Below are positions 28,235-39,600 of a DNA stretch of 64,000 nt, piece after piece. The stretch is from Actinomycetes bacterium. GTDB taxonomy: Bacteria > Actinomycetota > Acidimicrobiia > Acidimicrobiales > RAAP-2. Where the stretch lies: the NCBI GenBank assembly GCA_021793395.1, contig JAJYSU010000002.1, forward strand, positions 22,766 through 86,765, read 5' to 3'. Positions within the stretch are counted from its first letter, which is position 1. Each line of letters begins with the position of its first letter. The notes beneath the pieces are model-generated. The model made no database searches and was not told where the DNA came from. It was given only the letters and a program-made list of their open reading frames with translations. The translations under genes were made by a program, and so were the position numbers.

Positions 28235-29619
28235 GGATGGGTCATGTTCTCGGGCACCACCGCCGTGTCGAACTGCTCCGCGCTCAAGAAGCCCAGGGCG
28301 AGGGCCGCCTCGCGCAGCGTGGTGCCCTCTTTGTGCGCCTTCTTCGCGACCTGGGCCGCCTTGTCGTAGCCAATGATCGGGTTAAGGGCGGTCACCAGCA
28401 TCAACGAGTTGTTCAGGTGGTAGGCAATCCGCTCGAGATCGGGCTCGAGCCCTTCGACGCAGAACTCCCGAAAACGGTCGCACGCGTCGCAGAGCAGGTC
28501 GATGGAGTTACAGACGTTGTAGATGATGACCGGCTTACACACGTTCAGTTCCAGGTTGCCGCGCGAGTCGGCCATCGCCACCGCCGCGTCGTTACCGTAG
28601 ACCTGCACCCCCACCATGATCATCGCCTCGGACTGTGTAGGGTTCACCTTGCCCGGCATAATCGAGCTTCCCGGCTCGTTCTCGGGGAGGCGCAACTCGC
28701 CGAGGCCCGAGCGCGGTCCCGAACCCAGCCACCGTAGGTCGTCTGCGATCTTGATCAAACTCGCGGCGAGTGTCTTGATCGCGCCGTGAGCGAAGACCAG
28801 CGCGTCGTGGGCGGCCAGCGCCGCAAACTTGTTGGGGGCGCTCACGAAGGGCTGACCGGTCTCGAGGGCGATAGCCGCAGCGACGCGATCGCCGAACTCG
28901 GGGTGGGTATTGAGACCCGTCCCCACGGCGGTACCACCGGCGGCTAGTTCGTAGAGACCACCCAGGCTCGCTGACAGTCGTTGCAGATCGGCGTCGAGTT
29001 GGGCGACGTAACCCGAGAACTCCTGACCTAAAGTAAGTGGCACCGCGTCCATAAGGTGCGTGCGCCCGATCTTGACGATCGAGGCGTAGGCGCGCGCCTT
29101 CTCGTCAAAGGCGTCACGCAGGCGCGTAACCGCGGGGGCCAGGCGACCGGTGATCTCGAGAACTGCCGCGATGTGCATAGCCGTGGGGAAGGTGTCGTTG
29201 GACGACTGGGACATGTTGACGTGATCGTTGGGGTGAACCGGATCCTTCGAGCCCCGCTCCCCTCCGGCCATCTCGATCGCCCGATTGGCAATCACCTCGT
29301 TCACGTTCATGTTGGTCTGCGTCCCCGAGCCGGTCTGCCAGATCCGCAGGGGGAACTCCGCGGCCAGCGTGCCATCGATGACCTCGCGCGCGGCCGCCTC
29401 GATCAACTCCGCCCGTCGATCGTCCAGTTTCCCCAGTTCCTGGTTGACCCGGGCCGAGGCCAACTTCAAGACGCCGAAGGCCCGGATGAGCGCGGGCGGC
29501 ATGGTCTGAGTCGAAATATCGAAGTGGTGAAGGCTTCGCTGAGTCTGAGCCCCCCAGTAGTGGTCCGCGGGGACCTCGACGGGGCCCATCGTGTCAGTTT
29601 CGATGCGAACGTTGCTCAT
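28231..29619 (-). CDS. fumC: Class II fumarate hydratase
   Basis: [43 protein letters not shown]. Confidence 0.96.
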   Translation of the reverse strand: MSNVRIETDTMGPVEVPADHYWGAQTQRSLHHFDISTQTMPPALIRAFGVLKLASARVNQELGKLDDRRAELIEAAAREVIDGTLAAEFPLRIWQTGSGTQTNMNVNEVIANRAIEMAGGERGSKDPVHPNDHVNMSQSSNDTFPTAMHIAAVLEITGRLAPAVTRLRDAFDEKARAYASIVKIGRTHLMDAVPLTLGQEFSGYVAQLDADLQRLSASLGGLYELAAGGTAVGTGLNTHPEFGDRVAAAIALETGQPFVSAPNKFAALAAHDALVFAHGAIKTLAASLIKIADDLRWLGSGPRSGLGELRLPENEPGSSIMPGKVNPTQSEAMIMVGVQVYGNDAAVAMADSRGNLELNVCKPVIIYNVCNSIDLLCDACDRFREFCVEGLEPDLERIAYHLNNSLMLVTALNPIIGYDKAAQVAKKAHKEGTTLREAALALGFLSAEQFDTAVVPENMTHP

Positions 29620-30551
29620 GGTTTCTCCTTGGTATGTTTCGTCGTCGCGGTGGCCCCCCGTCGCGTGGTGTGTGGCTCGTCGTAGCGCGCGACGCCTCGC
29701 GCGACGAGGTCGCGCGCCGCGGCGACGTCGCTCGCGCGAGGTCCGTCGCCGGCCCCGGGGACTTCGAGGAGGAGCGGGAGGTCACGAATCGCCGGGTGGC
29801 CCACCAGGCTCTCCAGTGCCGCGCCGATGGTTCCCTCGCCCAGGTTGGCGTGGCGATCGCGATTCGCGCCGAACTCCACTTTGGAGTCGTTTAGGTGCAG
29901 GCAGGCCAAGCGCGCCACGCCGACGCGACGCTCCACCTCCTCCACGACCCTCTCGGCGGCGTCGGGTGTCGCGTAGTCGACGCCACTGGCCCACAGGTGC
30001 TGGGTATCCACGCAGAGCCCCAGCCCCTCGGGCGCGCCGGCCGCGTCGATCACCCGCTCAATCTCCTCCAGACTTCGACCGACCGTCCCACCGGCCCCGG
30101 CGGCGTTCTCGATGAGGATGGGGCACGACACACCGGCTGGGGGGTCGCCGGCCTCGTCGAGGGCTCGACGCAGCGCCGCCGCCACCGGTTCGACCACCTC
30201 CTCGAAGCCCGCCCCCCGGTGGCTCCCTAGATGCAGCACCACCCCCGACGCACCCATGGCGCGACCCACCGCGAGGTTGTGGGTTAGCGCCGCGACGGAC
30301 TTGGCGTACAACTCCGGATCGGCGGTGGCCAAATTAATGAGGTACGTCGCGTGGACGAACGTGTGCGTGATGCCCGGGTGCTCGCGCTGGGCCTCGCGGT
30401 ACGCGGCGGTCACCTCGGGCGCGTACTGGGTCGGCTTCCAGGCCCGGGGACTCTGCACGAACACCTGGATCGAGGTGACGCCGATATCCTCACCCGCGCG
30501 CAGCGATCCGACGAGGTTCCCGCCACCGCGAACGTGCGCACCGATGTTCAT
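29616..30551 (-). CDS. nfo: Deoxyribonuclease IV (AP endonuclease)
   Basis: [37 protein letters not shown]. Confidence 0.9.
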   Translation of the reverse strand: MNIGAHVRGGGNLVGSLRAGEDIGVTSIQVFVQSPRAWKPTQYAPEVTAAYREAQREHPGITHTFVHATYLINLATADPELYAKSVAALTHNLAVGRAMGASGVVLHLGSHRGAGFEEVVEPVAAALRRALDEAGDPPAGVSCPILIENAAGAGGTVGRSLEEIERVIDAAGAPEGLGLCVDTQHLWASGVDYATPDAAERVVEEVERRVGVARLACLHLNDSKVEFGANRDRHANLGEGTIGAALESLVGHPAIRDLPLLLEVPGAGDGPRASDVAAARDLVARGVARYDEPHTTRRGATATTKHTKEKP

Positions 30552-30597
30552 TGCAGTAAAACTAGTTCCGTCGACTAGCCCTCACGAAAGGAGAGCC

Positions 30598-30996
30598 GTG
30601 ACCGCCTTCACTGACAGCGCCCGTGCCATTTTTGAGAAGAAGGTCTTCGCGCACGTCGCGAGCCTCGGGCCCGACGGTTCCCCCTACGTCTCGCCCGTCT
30701 GGGTAGAACTCGACCACGACGACATCGTGATCAACACCGCGCTCGGTCGGGCCAAGGCGCGCAACCTGGCCGCTGACCCGCGCGTCGCGGTGTCGCTCAC
30801 CGACCCCGACGACCCCTACCGAGCCATTGCGGTGCGCGGCACCGTGGTCACCTTCACCACCGACGGTGCCGACGAAGTGATCGACCGCTTCGCGAAGAAG
30901 TACCTCGGCGTCGACACCTATCCCCAGCGTCGCGAGGGCGAGGTGCGCGTGACGATCCGCATTCGCTGCGACGCCATCGTGATGCAACCGGAGTAA
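30598..30996 (+). CDS. PPOX class F420-dependent oxidoreductase
   Basis: FAHVASLGPDGSPYVSPVWVELDHDDIVINTALGRAKARNLAADPRVAVS. Confidence 0.88.
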   Translation: MTAFTDSARAIFEKKVFAHVASLGPDGSPYVSPVWVELDHDDIVINTALGRAKARNLAADPRVAVSLTDPDDPYRAIAVRGTVVTFTTDGADEVIDRFAKKYLGVDTYPQRREGEVRVTIRIRCDAIVMQPE

Positions 30997-31009
30997 CGAC
31001 CGGTCACCA

Positions 31010-31491
31010 CTAGGAGTAGGTGGTCCACTCACCGAGATCGTCGCGAACGACGGCGCGCGCCACCAACGTCGTCTCTCCCTCGTGCAGGGAGCCGTCACTC
31101 CACCACACCGTCACCGGACGCGGCGGAGCGGGGCGGTTATACGCCCCGCGCAGGGTCGCCACCTCGTTACGCAGAGTCACCTCCGCGTCGCCCAGTAGGG
31201 CCCGCACGACCTCGGCCTGCGCCGCCGGGGACCGTGAGGATTCGATGACGACGTGATCCAGAGTGATCAACCAGCTCAGCGTGGCCACATCACGCGCGAC
31301 GAGCGCCGCGGGGTAGTCGGGCGTGACCTCAATCCACACGCCGCGCGGCTCGCCCGACGTGCCACGCAGGGCCGCGGCAATCTCCACGGTCGTCGCGTCC
31401 GCGCACGACAGGGTCGGGGCCACGGTGAGGGTGGCGTCACGCAGGCGCGACCACTGGGCGAGATCGATGTGCAGGCGCACCCGCTCCATCA
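31010..31491 (-). CDS. Hypothetical protein
   Basis: MERVRLHIDLAQWSRLRDATLTVAPTL...; start overlaps the DUF2469 stop. Confidence 0.55.
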
Positions 31492-31788
31492 GGGTTGAAG
31501 ATCTTCCTTGGGCAACCGCTCGATATTCACGTCGCGAAAGGTAAGAATGCGCACCGACGGCACGAAGCGGGCCGCGCGATACATGTCCCATACCCACGCG
31601 TCGTGCAGATTGAGCTCGAGCAGGGTGGGCGTCGTGGACGGACGAACCTCGAGAGCCACCTCGTTGGCCAGGTAGAAACGCCGATCGGTCTCGACCGCGT
31701 AGTTGAACATCCCCACGACGGCTTTATATTCCTGGACCAACGCCAGTTCGAGGGTCGACTCGTAGTCGTCGAGCTCTTCTTCGCCCAC
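31489..31788 (-). CDS. DUF2469 domain protein
   Basis: EYKAVVGMFNYAVETDRRFYLANEV...LHDAWVWDMYRAARFVPSVRILTFRDVN; next to rplS as in other actinobacteria. Confidence 0.88.
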   Translation of the reverse strand: MGEEELDDYESTLELALVQEYKAVVGMFNYAVETDRRFYLANEVALEVRPSTTPTLLELNLHDAWVWDMYRAARFVPSVRILTFRDVNIERLPKEDLQP

Positions 31789-31797
31789 GGGCGGCTT

Positions 31798-32154
31798 CTA
31801 CGCGCGTTCGGTGACGCGCAACTCCTTGATTCTGGCTGCCCGACCACGCAACTTGCGTAGGTAGTACAACTTCGCGCGACGCACGTCGCCGTAGGAATCC
31901 ACCTCGATCTTCGCGATCGTTGGCGCGTGCACCGGGAACGTGCGCTCCACACCCACGCCGAAACTGATCTTGCGCACCGTGAACGTCTCGTGCAGGCCCG
32001 ATCCCTGGCGGCGGATCACCACCCCCTGGAAGATCTGCACGCGCTCGCGAGTGCCCTCCACCACGCGTACGTGAACCTTCAGCGTGTCGCCGGGGCGAAA
32101 AGAGGGGATATCGTCGCGCAACGAGTCGCGGTCGATGAGATCAGTCGGGTTCAT
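31798..32154 (-). CDS. rplS: 50S ribosomal protein L19
   Basis: [46 protein letters not shown]. Confidence 0.97.
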   Translation of the reverse strand: MNPTDLIDRDSLRDDIPSFRPGDTLKVHVRVVEGTRERVQIFQGVVIRRQGSGLHETFTVRKISFGVGVERTFPVHAPTIAKIEVDSYGDVRRAKLYYLRKLRGRAARIKELRVTERA

Positions 32155-32938
32155 GGGCGCGGTCCTTTGGATCACTGGGGCCTTTAGAGTTTAGCCGCTC
32201 GTGACCGACGGGGCCAACGACCTCCTCGAGGAGAGCCCGCTCGGCCTCGTCGAGCCCACCGCGCCGCGCGATCAGGTCGGGGCGGCGGGTCAGCGTGCGC
32301 GCGAGCGACTGGGCCCGACGCCATCGCGCGATCCTGGCGTGATCGCCCGAGAGCAGCACCGCGGGAACCTCGAGGCCGCGCACCACCGCCGGCTTCGTGT
32401 ACTGCGGGTACTCGAGTAAGCCCTCGGAGAACGACTCGTCGAGAGCCGACTCGTCGTTGCCCAACGCGCCGGGGACCAGACGCACCACCGACTCGATCAC
32501 GCACAGCGCCGCTAATTCACCACCCGCCAACACGAAGTCCCCCACGGAGACCTCGTCGTCAACCACCAGGTCCAGCGCCCTCTGATCGATACCCTCGTAG
32601 CGGCCGCAGAGCAGAGTCAGGCCGGAACCCGCCGCCCACTCGCGCGCGAGCGACTGCGTGAAGGGCCGACCGGATGGTGAGAGCGCCACCACGGGGCGTA
32701 CCAGGTCGGGGTGCGACTCGACGGTGCGCACGATCGGCTCCGCCCGCAGCACCATTCCCGCCCCGCCCCCGTAGGGCGTATCGTCAACCGTGCGGTGAGG
32801 ATCGTCGGTCGCGTCGCGCAGGTCGTGCACGCGCAACTCCCACGCGCCACGCGCCCGGGCCCGCCCCAGCACCGACGTCGCGCAGTAGTGGCTGATTGCG
32901 TCGGGAAACAGCGTCAACACGTCGACGCGCAGCGTCAC
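32141..32938 (-). CDS. trmD: tRNA (guanine37-N1)-methyltransferase
   Basis: [55 protein letters not shown]. Confidence 0.96.
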   Translation of the reverse strand: MTLRVDVLTLFPDAISHYCATSVLGRARARGAWELRVHDLRDATDDPHRTVDDTPYGGGAGMVLRAEPIVRTVESHPDLVRPVVALSPSGRPFTQSLAREWAAGSGLTLLCGRYEGIDQRALDLVVDDEVSVGDFVLAGGELAALCVIESVVRLVPGALGNDESALDESFSEGLLEYPQYTKPAVVRGLEVPAVLLSGDHARIARWRRAQSLARTLTRRPDLIARRGGLDEAERALLEEVVGPVGHERLNSKGPSDPKDRAHEPD

Positions 32939-33420
32939 TCGAAGAGCCCCTCGGGAACGTCAACCTCGATCAACTCGTGCGCTCGCACTCGCGTCACGAA
33001 CGTCAGCGGCACCAGTGCTCCGGTATCGAGCACGAGGAGATCACTGGCGGGATTGGACTCCACCGCGGTGACGACACCGCGGTGCACGCCGGCCGCGTCC
33101 ACCACGGTCGCCCCGAAGAGATCATCGATCCAGATCACGTCATCGTCGCCGTCATCGTCCAGCGGCGCGGCTAAGAGGACCACTCCGCGCCACTCGTCGG
33201 CGTCCTCGCGCGAGGTAATGGCGCCGAAGGTCACGAGAAAACGGTCCTGGTGGGGTGAGGCGCTCACGACGACCAGGGGACCACGCTCCGTCTCCAGGGT
33301 CGTTCCCGGCGCGAGTCTCTCACGACGTTGCGTCCACAGGTCCACCACGACCTGTCCGCGCAGTCCGTGAGCCCGCACGATGCGTCCCACCTCGAGGAGG
33401 GGGCGCGGCGGGCCGCTCAC
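32935..33420 (-). CDS. rimM: Ribosome maturation factor RimM
   Basis: LEVGRIVRAHGLRGQVVVDL; position between trmD and khpA/rpsP. Confidence 0.92.
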   Translation of the reverse strand: MSGPPRPLLEVGRIVRAHGLRGQVVVDLWTQRRERLAPGTTLETERGPLVVVSASPHQDRFLVTFGAITSREDADEWRGVVLLAAPLDDDGDDDVIWIDDLFGATVVDAAGVHRGVVTAVESNPASDLLVLDTGALVPLTFVTRVRAHELIEVDVPEGLFE

Positions 33421-33422
33421 GG

Positions 33423-33788
33423 CTAGTCGACGATATCGACGGAGGTCGTGATTCCGTCGCGTGCGCCAGCGGCGGCCACCAACGCCCGGATCGCCTGAGC
33501 GGTCCGGCCCCGTCGCCCGATCACTCGGCCCATATCGTCGGGGGCCACACTCAGCGAGAGCACGACCTTTCCGGCGCGCTCGCTGACGTCGACCGAGACC
33601 GCGTCAGGCTCGTCAGCCATCGAGCGCGCGATGAAGTTCAGCACGTCGCCCACCCGCGCGGCGTCAGCCGTCTCGCCGTCATCGTCGATCTCATCGATCT
33701 CATCGATCTCGTCGATCTCGTCGATCTCATCAATGTCGTCGACGAGGTTGACGTCCCCCGCCACGTAGTCACTCTCGCGATCGCTCAC
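33423..33788 (-). CDS. khpA: KH-domain RNA-binding protein KhpA with N-terminal DEI repeats
   Basis: DMGRVIGRRGRTAQAIRALVAAAG; N-term DIDEIDEIDEIDEIDEIDDD. Confidence 0.88.
   Translation of the reverse strand: MSDRESDYVAGDVNLVDDIDEIDEIDEIDEIDEIDDDGETADAARVGDVLNFIARSMADEPDAVSVDVSERAGKVVLSLSVAPDDMGRVIGRRGRTAQAIRALVAAAGARDGITTSVDIVD
33682..33743. repeat. 9-bp tandem repeat (TCRTCGATC)n inside khpA
   Basis: tcgtcgatctcatcgatctcatcgatctcgtcgatctcgtcgatctcatcaatgtcgtcgac. Confidence 0.85.
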
Positions 33789-34072
33789 GACGTCACCTTC
33801 GAAGCCGTAAAGGCGTCCCAGGCGCCGGTGGTCTTCAACAACTTGGCCACGCGCTCCGTGGGCTGAGCACCGTGGCGCAACCAGTGCACCGCGCGCTCGG
33901 TGTCGATGCTCACCAGTGTCTCGGGCTCGGCGCTCGACAGACCCCGAGGCTGGTAGGTCCCGAGGATCTCAAGGAAGGCCCCCGAACGGGCGCGACGACT
34001 GTCCGTCGCCACGACCCGGTAGGTCGGTTGCTTCTTCTTGCCCATCCGCACCAATCGCAGTTTCACCGCCAC
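33785..34072 (-). CDS. rpsP: 30S ribosomal protein S16
   Basis: VAVKLRLVRMGKKKQPTYRVVATDSRRARSGAFLEILGTYQP. Confidence 0.95.
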   Translation of the reverse strand: MAVKLRLVRMGKKKQPTYRVVATDSRRARSGAFLEILGTYQPRGLSSAEPETLVSIDTERAVHWLRHGAQPTERVAKLLKTTGAWDAFTASKVTS

Positions 34073-34145
34073 AACGAGATTCCCTTCACGACCTTCCCGC
34101 GCAGTCACCCGCGCCGGACTGGGCTCAATGCCCGAGCGGCCAAGT

Positions 34146-35615
34146 TTAGCGCTGTTTGGGGGGTGTCACTCGACCCCCCTTCTTCTTCCCCTTCGCGGGA
34201 CCGCGCGAGCCCCGCGCACGCATACCCGCCGCCAGCGCCTCAAAACCCGCCGGGACCTCGGCGCCGGACCCGGTCTGGCGGGGTGTCGGCACGGGTCGAC
34301 CGCGTCCTCCGGGCATCACCGGCGCAGTGCCATTACCCATCTGGCGCATCATCTTGCGCATCTCGCCAAACTGGCGCAGCAACTGGTTGACCGCGTTCAC
34401 GGTTGTCCCCGACCCGCGAGCAATGCGCGAGCGTCGCGATCCGTCGATCACCGACGGGTCACGACGCTCCCGGGGGGTCATCGAGCGAATAATTGCTTCG
34501 ACGCGGTTCAATTCGCCGTCATCGACGTTCGCCGCGGCGGCGCGCATCTCCTTGGTCACGCCGGGCATCAGACGCATGAGCCCACCGAGCGATCCCATTC
34601 GACGCACCTGATTGAGTTGGGCGAGAAAGTCGTCAAGAGTGAAGGTGCCGCTCATCAAGCGGCCGGCCGACTCCGCCACCACCGCCGCATCCATCGTGCG
34701 CTCGGCCTGCTCAATCAGCGACAACGCGTCGCCCATGCCCAAAATACGCGACGCCATGCGGTCGGGATGGAAGAGGTCGAAGTCCTGGAGTTTCTCACCG
34801 GTCGAGGCGAACACCACGGGTCGTCCCACTACACCGCGCGCGGAGAGTACCGCGCCGCCACGCGCGTCGTAGTCCAACTTCGTCGCGATCACCCCGGACA
34901 GAGCCAGCGCCTCATGAAAGGCGCGGGCGGTAGCGACCGCGTCCTGACCGGTGACCGCGTCGATCACCAGGAAGGTGTAGTGCGGCGCGGTGGCGGCGCT
35001 GATCTCGCGCACCTCGCGCATCAGAGCCTCGTCGATAGCCAGACGCCCGGCGGTGTCGATCACCACCACGTCGCGACCCAGTCGGACGGCCTCGTCAACC
35101 CCCCGACGCGCCACCTCGACCGGAGTACCCGACCCACTGACGACGTCGACTCCGATCTGAGCTCCCAGGACTCGCAGCTGCTCGACGGCGGCCGGACGCT
35201 GTAAGTCCGCCCCCACCAGGAGGGGCTGGCGACCCTGCTGCTTGAACCACTGCGCCAACTTCGCCGCGGCGGTCGTCTTACCCGCGCCCTGCAGGCCCGC
35301 CAGCAGCACCACGGTCGGGGGGCGTGACGCGTAGGTGATCTTGAGCGTCGTACCCCCGAGCACCTCAATCAGTTGCTCGTGAACCGCCTTGATCACGTAC
35401 TGACCCGGCGTGAGGCTCTGATTCAGGGACGAGCCGGCCACGCGCTCACGCACCGCCTCCAAAAACGAGCGTACGACGCTGAGCTCGACGTCGGCCTCGA
35501 GCAGGGCCGCACGAACCTCCGCGAGAGCCTCGTCCAGGTCGGCGTCGCTCAGGCGTCCGCGCGAGCGAAGACTCGACCCGAGACGCTCCAAACGAGTGGT
35601 GAGGGTGTCAAACAT
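34146..35615 (-). CDS. ffh: Signal recognition particle protein Ffh
   Basis: LLAGLQGAGKTTAAAKLA, DTAGRLAIDEALM, MTPRERRDPSVIDGSRRSRIARGSG. Confidence 0.97.
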   Translation of the reverse strand: MFDTLTTRLERLGSSLRSRGRLSDADLDEALAEVRAALLEADVELSVVRSFLEAVRERVAGSSLNQSLTPGQYVIKAVHEQLIEVLGGTTLKITYASRPPTVVLLAGLQGAGKTTAAAKLAQWFKQQGRQPLLVGADLQRPAAVEQLRVLGAQIGVDVVSGSGTPVEVARRGVDEAVRLGRDVVVIDTAGRLAIDEALMREVREISAATAPHYTFLVIDAVTGQDAVATARAFHEALALSGVIATKLDYDARGGAVLSARGVVGRPVVFASTGEKLQDFDLFHPDRMASRILGMGDALSLIEQAERTMDAAVVAESAGRLMSGTFTLDDFLAQLNQVRRMGSLGGLMRLMPGVTKEMRAAAANVDDGELNRVEAIIRSMTPRERRDPSVIDGSRRSRIARGSGTTVNAVNQLLRQFGEMRKMMRQMGNGTAPVMPGGRGRPVPTPRQTGSGAEVPAGFEALAAGMRARGSRGPAKGKKKGGRVTPPKQR

Positions 35616-35633
35616 GATGCACGCAGGCTACCG

Positions 35634-36683
35634 TCAGGCTTCGAGCAACGAGTCGACAAAGCCGTCGGGGTCGAAGGGCACCAAATCGTGAGCCCCCTCC
35701 CCCACGCCGACGAACTTGACCGGAATCTCCAGTTCGCGCTCGATCGCGATCACGATCCCGCCCCTCGCCGTTCCGTCCAACTTGGTCAGCACGATACCGG
35801 TCACGGCCGCCGCCGCCAGGAACTCTCGCGCCTGGTTCAGCGCGTTTTGGCCGGTCGTGGCGTCGAGGACGAGGAACGTCTCGACAACCTCGCCGGGTTC
35901 ACGATCAGCCACACGGCGTACCTTACGAAGTTCGTCGAGGAGGTTGGTCGAATTCGCCCGGCGTCCGGCAGTATCGGCCAGGAGAATATCGGCGCCGCGC
36001 GACGCGGCGCGCCCGAGCGCGTCATGGATCACCGATCCGGGATCCGCCCCCTCGGTCGCGCGCACGACGTCCGCTCCCGCGCGTTCCCCCCACAACGCCA
36101 GCTGGTCGGCCGCGGCGGCGCGAAAGGTATCACCAGCGGCGAGCACGACCGAACGTCCCTGCGCCGTGAGGCGCGTGGCGAGCTTGCCGATGGTGGTCGT
36201 CTTACCGACACCGTTGACGCCCACGAAGAGCCAGACCGCCACGCGGCCCTCGTCCGCCTGATCGCGCACGTCGCGGGCCCGATCGAGCGACCCGCGAAGG
36301 ATGTCGCGTAGTGCCGTGGCCACGCCCTCGGGCGCGCCCTGCGTACGCAGCTGAGCGACGATGGCGTCGGTAGTGGTGACTCCCACGTCGCTACGTAGCA
36401 GAACCTCCTCGACGACGTCCAGCACGTCATCCGAGAGCGCCCCACGCGTACCAAGGGCGCGTACGCGATCGAACACGCCGCGCGACGATCCCAGTCGTTG
36501 GCGAAGCGAGGGGGCAACGGCGTCCTCGAGCACCGGGCGCGGAACGGGCTCACTGACGAGAACCTCGGGCATCGGCGGCGCGGCGAGCGGCGGTGGCACG
36601 CGGTGTTGACGCCGACGAGCGACCACGACGGCCAGTGCGCCGACGACGATCAGCGCCACGATGATCGCGATGATCGCGATCAC
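35634..36683 (-). CDS. ftsY: Signal recognition particle receptor FtsY with N-terminal TM segment
   Basis: MIAIIAIIVALIVVGALAVVVARRR; FVGVNGVGKTTTIGKLA; DTAGRRANSTNLLDELRK. Confidence 0.96.
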   Translation of the reverse strand: MIAIIAIIVALIVVGALAVVVARRRQHRVPPPLAAPPMPEVLVSEPVPRPVLEDAVAPSLRQRLGSSRGVFDRVRALGTRGALSDDVLDVVEEVLLRSDVGVTTTDAIVAQLRTQGAPEGVATALRDILRGSLDRARDVRDQADEGRVAVWLFVGVNGVGKTTTIGKLATRLTAQGRSVVLAAGDTFRAAAADQLALWGERAGADVVRATEGADPGSVIHDALGRAASRGADILLADTAGRRANSTNLLDELRKVRRVADREPGEVVETFLVLDATTGQNALNQAREFLAAAAVTGIVLTKLDGTARGGIVIAIERELEIPVKFVGVGEGAHDLVPFDPDGFVDSLLEA

Positions 36684-39600
36684 GAGGACACCACCGCCTC
36701 GGTGCGGCGCACTCGCTGACTGACCACCTTGGACGACGCCCCGGGAACCATCGTGACGCCGTAGAGGGCGTCCGCGGCTTCCATCGTGCGCTTCTGGTGG
36801 GTCACCACCAGCAACTGCGCCTCGTCACGGAACTCGTTCACCAAGCTCAGGAACCGCTGCAGATTGACGTCGTCCAGTGCGGCCTCCACCTCGTCCATCA
36901 GGTAGAAGGGTGACGGGCGCGAACGAAACACCGCGAACAGGAAGGCGAGTGCCGCCATCGATCGCTCACCACCCGAGAGCAGCGAGAGACGTCGCACGTT
37001 GCGTCCCATCGGACGCACCTCAATCTCCACCCCCGTGGTGAGCGGGTCGTCGGGCTCGCTTAGCTGCAGACGTCCCTGCCCGCCAGGAAAGAGCATGGCG
37101 ATAAGCGTCGAAAAGTGATCATTCACGTCGGCGAACGCGGCCGTGAACGACGCCATGATCTCGTCGTCGAGCGTTCGCACGACCTCGAGCAGCTCGCGGC
37201 GGGCCGCCCGCACATCGGCGACTTGCGCGTCCAGGTCGCGGTAGCGCTCCTCGAGCTCGCTCAACTCCTCGAGCGCCAAAGGATTAATGGGGCCCAGCGA
37301 GGTGACCCGCGCCTCGAGCGCGCCGACGAGCTCATCAATCGTCCCGTCCCCGACATCGTCGATCTCGGGGACGGGGCCCATAGCTTCGGGTTCGACACCG
37401 AGATCGCGGCGAATGGCCTCGTGCACGTTGGCCAGAGTCACGGTCAACTCCGCCAACTCCACTTCGGTACGCCGCTGCTCCTCGCCCACCGCGGCCACGA
37501 GAGCCTCCACCCGAGCGCGCCCGACGCGCGTTTGCTCCAGGTGCTGGGCCCCCGCACGACTGGCCTCGAGCTGCTCGCGGTACACGTCCGACAGAGCCTC
37601 CTGGGCGACACGAACCTGACGGGCCGCGTCCTCGACCACGTTCGCCAACCGCTCGAGAACGGCGAGGTCGTACTCCAGGGACTCGCGTCGCGCCGCGGCC
37701 CGCGCGCGCTCGCCCACGTGACCCTCGAGTCGCGCCTCAATCTCGGCGCGGCGCGACTCGAGAAGGCGGCGATGCTCGGCCACCCGAGCTTCCTCTCGCG
37801 CGAGTGCCTCCGCCTTGGCGTCGACCTGCGCACGTTGACGCGCCAGGTCGGCGAGCGACTCGTCACGACGCGCGCGATGCTGCGCCGACTCTTCCACCAC
37901 ACTCGCCAGCCGCGCCGCCTGAGCGCGCACGTCGTCGAGCTCGCGGGCCAACGCCTCGTGCGAGGCAGCCAACTCGCCCACCTCGCGCTCCAACGCGCTC
38001 GCGCGGTCCGCGAGCGCCGCGATGTCCGCCGTCGTGCGCGTCGCGTCGGCCTCCACTCGCTCGAGCGCCGCCTCGGCCTGCGCCACCCGGGCGATCGACC
38101 TAGCGACCTCGGCGCGTGTCGTGCGCACCAGCGCGTCGGCCTCGTCGAGCTCGTGGCGCCGGTCACTCAAGGGCGCGGCGGCGGCGGCGGCCACGGCGGC
38201 GGCCTCCTCGACGCTCGCGCGTGTCACGACGGCCCGACCCGAGGTCACCCGCCAGCCCGACGCCGCGAAGCGGTCACCGTCGGGCGTGACAATCACCAGA
38301 TCGGGGTGCGAAACGGCCACGTCGATTCCCGACTCCCAATCGGGCGCCACGAACGCTCGGGCGAAGAGTGCGTCGAGCACCCGGTTCACGTGCTCGGGCG
38401 CGCCGCGGCGACCACGCACGAGCGACCGCACGGGGGTCGTGCCCTCCGGCGCGTTCGGCCCGGACACGTCACCCTCCACCGCCGCGAGAACCAATCCCGC
38501 GCCGCCCCCTCGTCGTAGGGCCTCCAGAGCCGCACGGGCCGCACGGCGTCCCTCCACAACGACGCCGCCCGCGGCACCACCCGCGGCGGACTCCACCGCA
38601 CGCTCCCACCCGGACTCCACCTCGATCAAGTCCACGAAGGCTCCGAGCACGCCGTCGAGTTCGCCGATAATAGCCCGACCACCCGCCCCCGACAGATCCT
38701 CGAGTGCCCGGGCCAGCGCCTCGGCGCGGGCCGTCGTACGGGTGGCTAGCTCACTGGCCTCTCGTAGCGCCTCGTCGCACTCGAGGCGACGCTCCTCGGC
38801 CGCCGCGGCCGTGCGCTCCATTCGATCGCGCGCGAGGCGCGCGTCGTCGAGCGTCTCGCGCCCGGTGGCGCGTAACGCCTCCAATTCGACGAGCCGTACG
38901 CGCGCCGCCTCGGCCTCGGCGCGGGCGTCGTCGAGTCGCTGCGCGGACCGCTGGGCGCCCTGGGCGGACGCCGCCAATGAACGGTCGAGCAGCGCGGCAC
39001 GCGCCCGCAGGGAGTCCAGCAGAGCGGCGTCCGCCTCGAAGGTACCCGCCCCCCACGTGGCGTCGTGACGCTCGTGTGCCTGGTCGAGAGCACCGCGGGC
39101 CTCAGTCAGCTCGGCGCGATGCGCCTGAATCTGCTCCTCGTCGTGGCGCAACGCGACCAGATCCGCTTCGAGGCGCGCCCCGTCCGCTTCGAGGGTGGCG
39201 ATGACGTTCGCGTCGGCCGCCGCCGCCAGCGCGGCGCGCAGGGAGCGACGCCGTTCGTCGATCACCGACGCCGTGCCGCGTGCCCGCTCACCCAGCCCCT
39301 GCAGGGCGCCGAGTGCCGAGGCCAGTACCTCTTCGCGATGACTCGCCATGTCGGCCGCGGCCGCGGAGGCCTGCGCGTCGAGAACCACCAATTCGCGACG
39401 CAGGTCGAGCTCGCGAGCCCGCGCGTCCTGCAGGGTGGCGTCAAGGCGGTCGCGGCGCGTCGCGAAGCTCGCCAGACGCTGCGCGAAGGCCACGTGACGA
39501 GCGGCGCGCAACTTCTCCTCGAGTTCGCCAAAGGCCCGCGCCGACTGGGCCTGGCGCTCCAGGGGGCGCATCTGTCGGCGAACTTCGCGCACCAGATCCC

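Noticed and set aside
33682-33743. Short regular repeats as a CRISPR array
   Set aside because: The 9-bp units are contiguous, without spacers, and lie in the khpA coding frame.
34038-35204. 388-aa forward ORF
   Set aside because: Antisense shadow of ffh.
37115-38518. 467-aa forward ORF
   Set aside because: Antisense shadow of smc.
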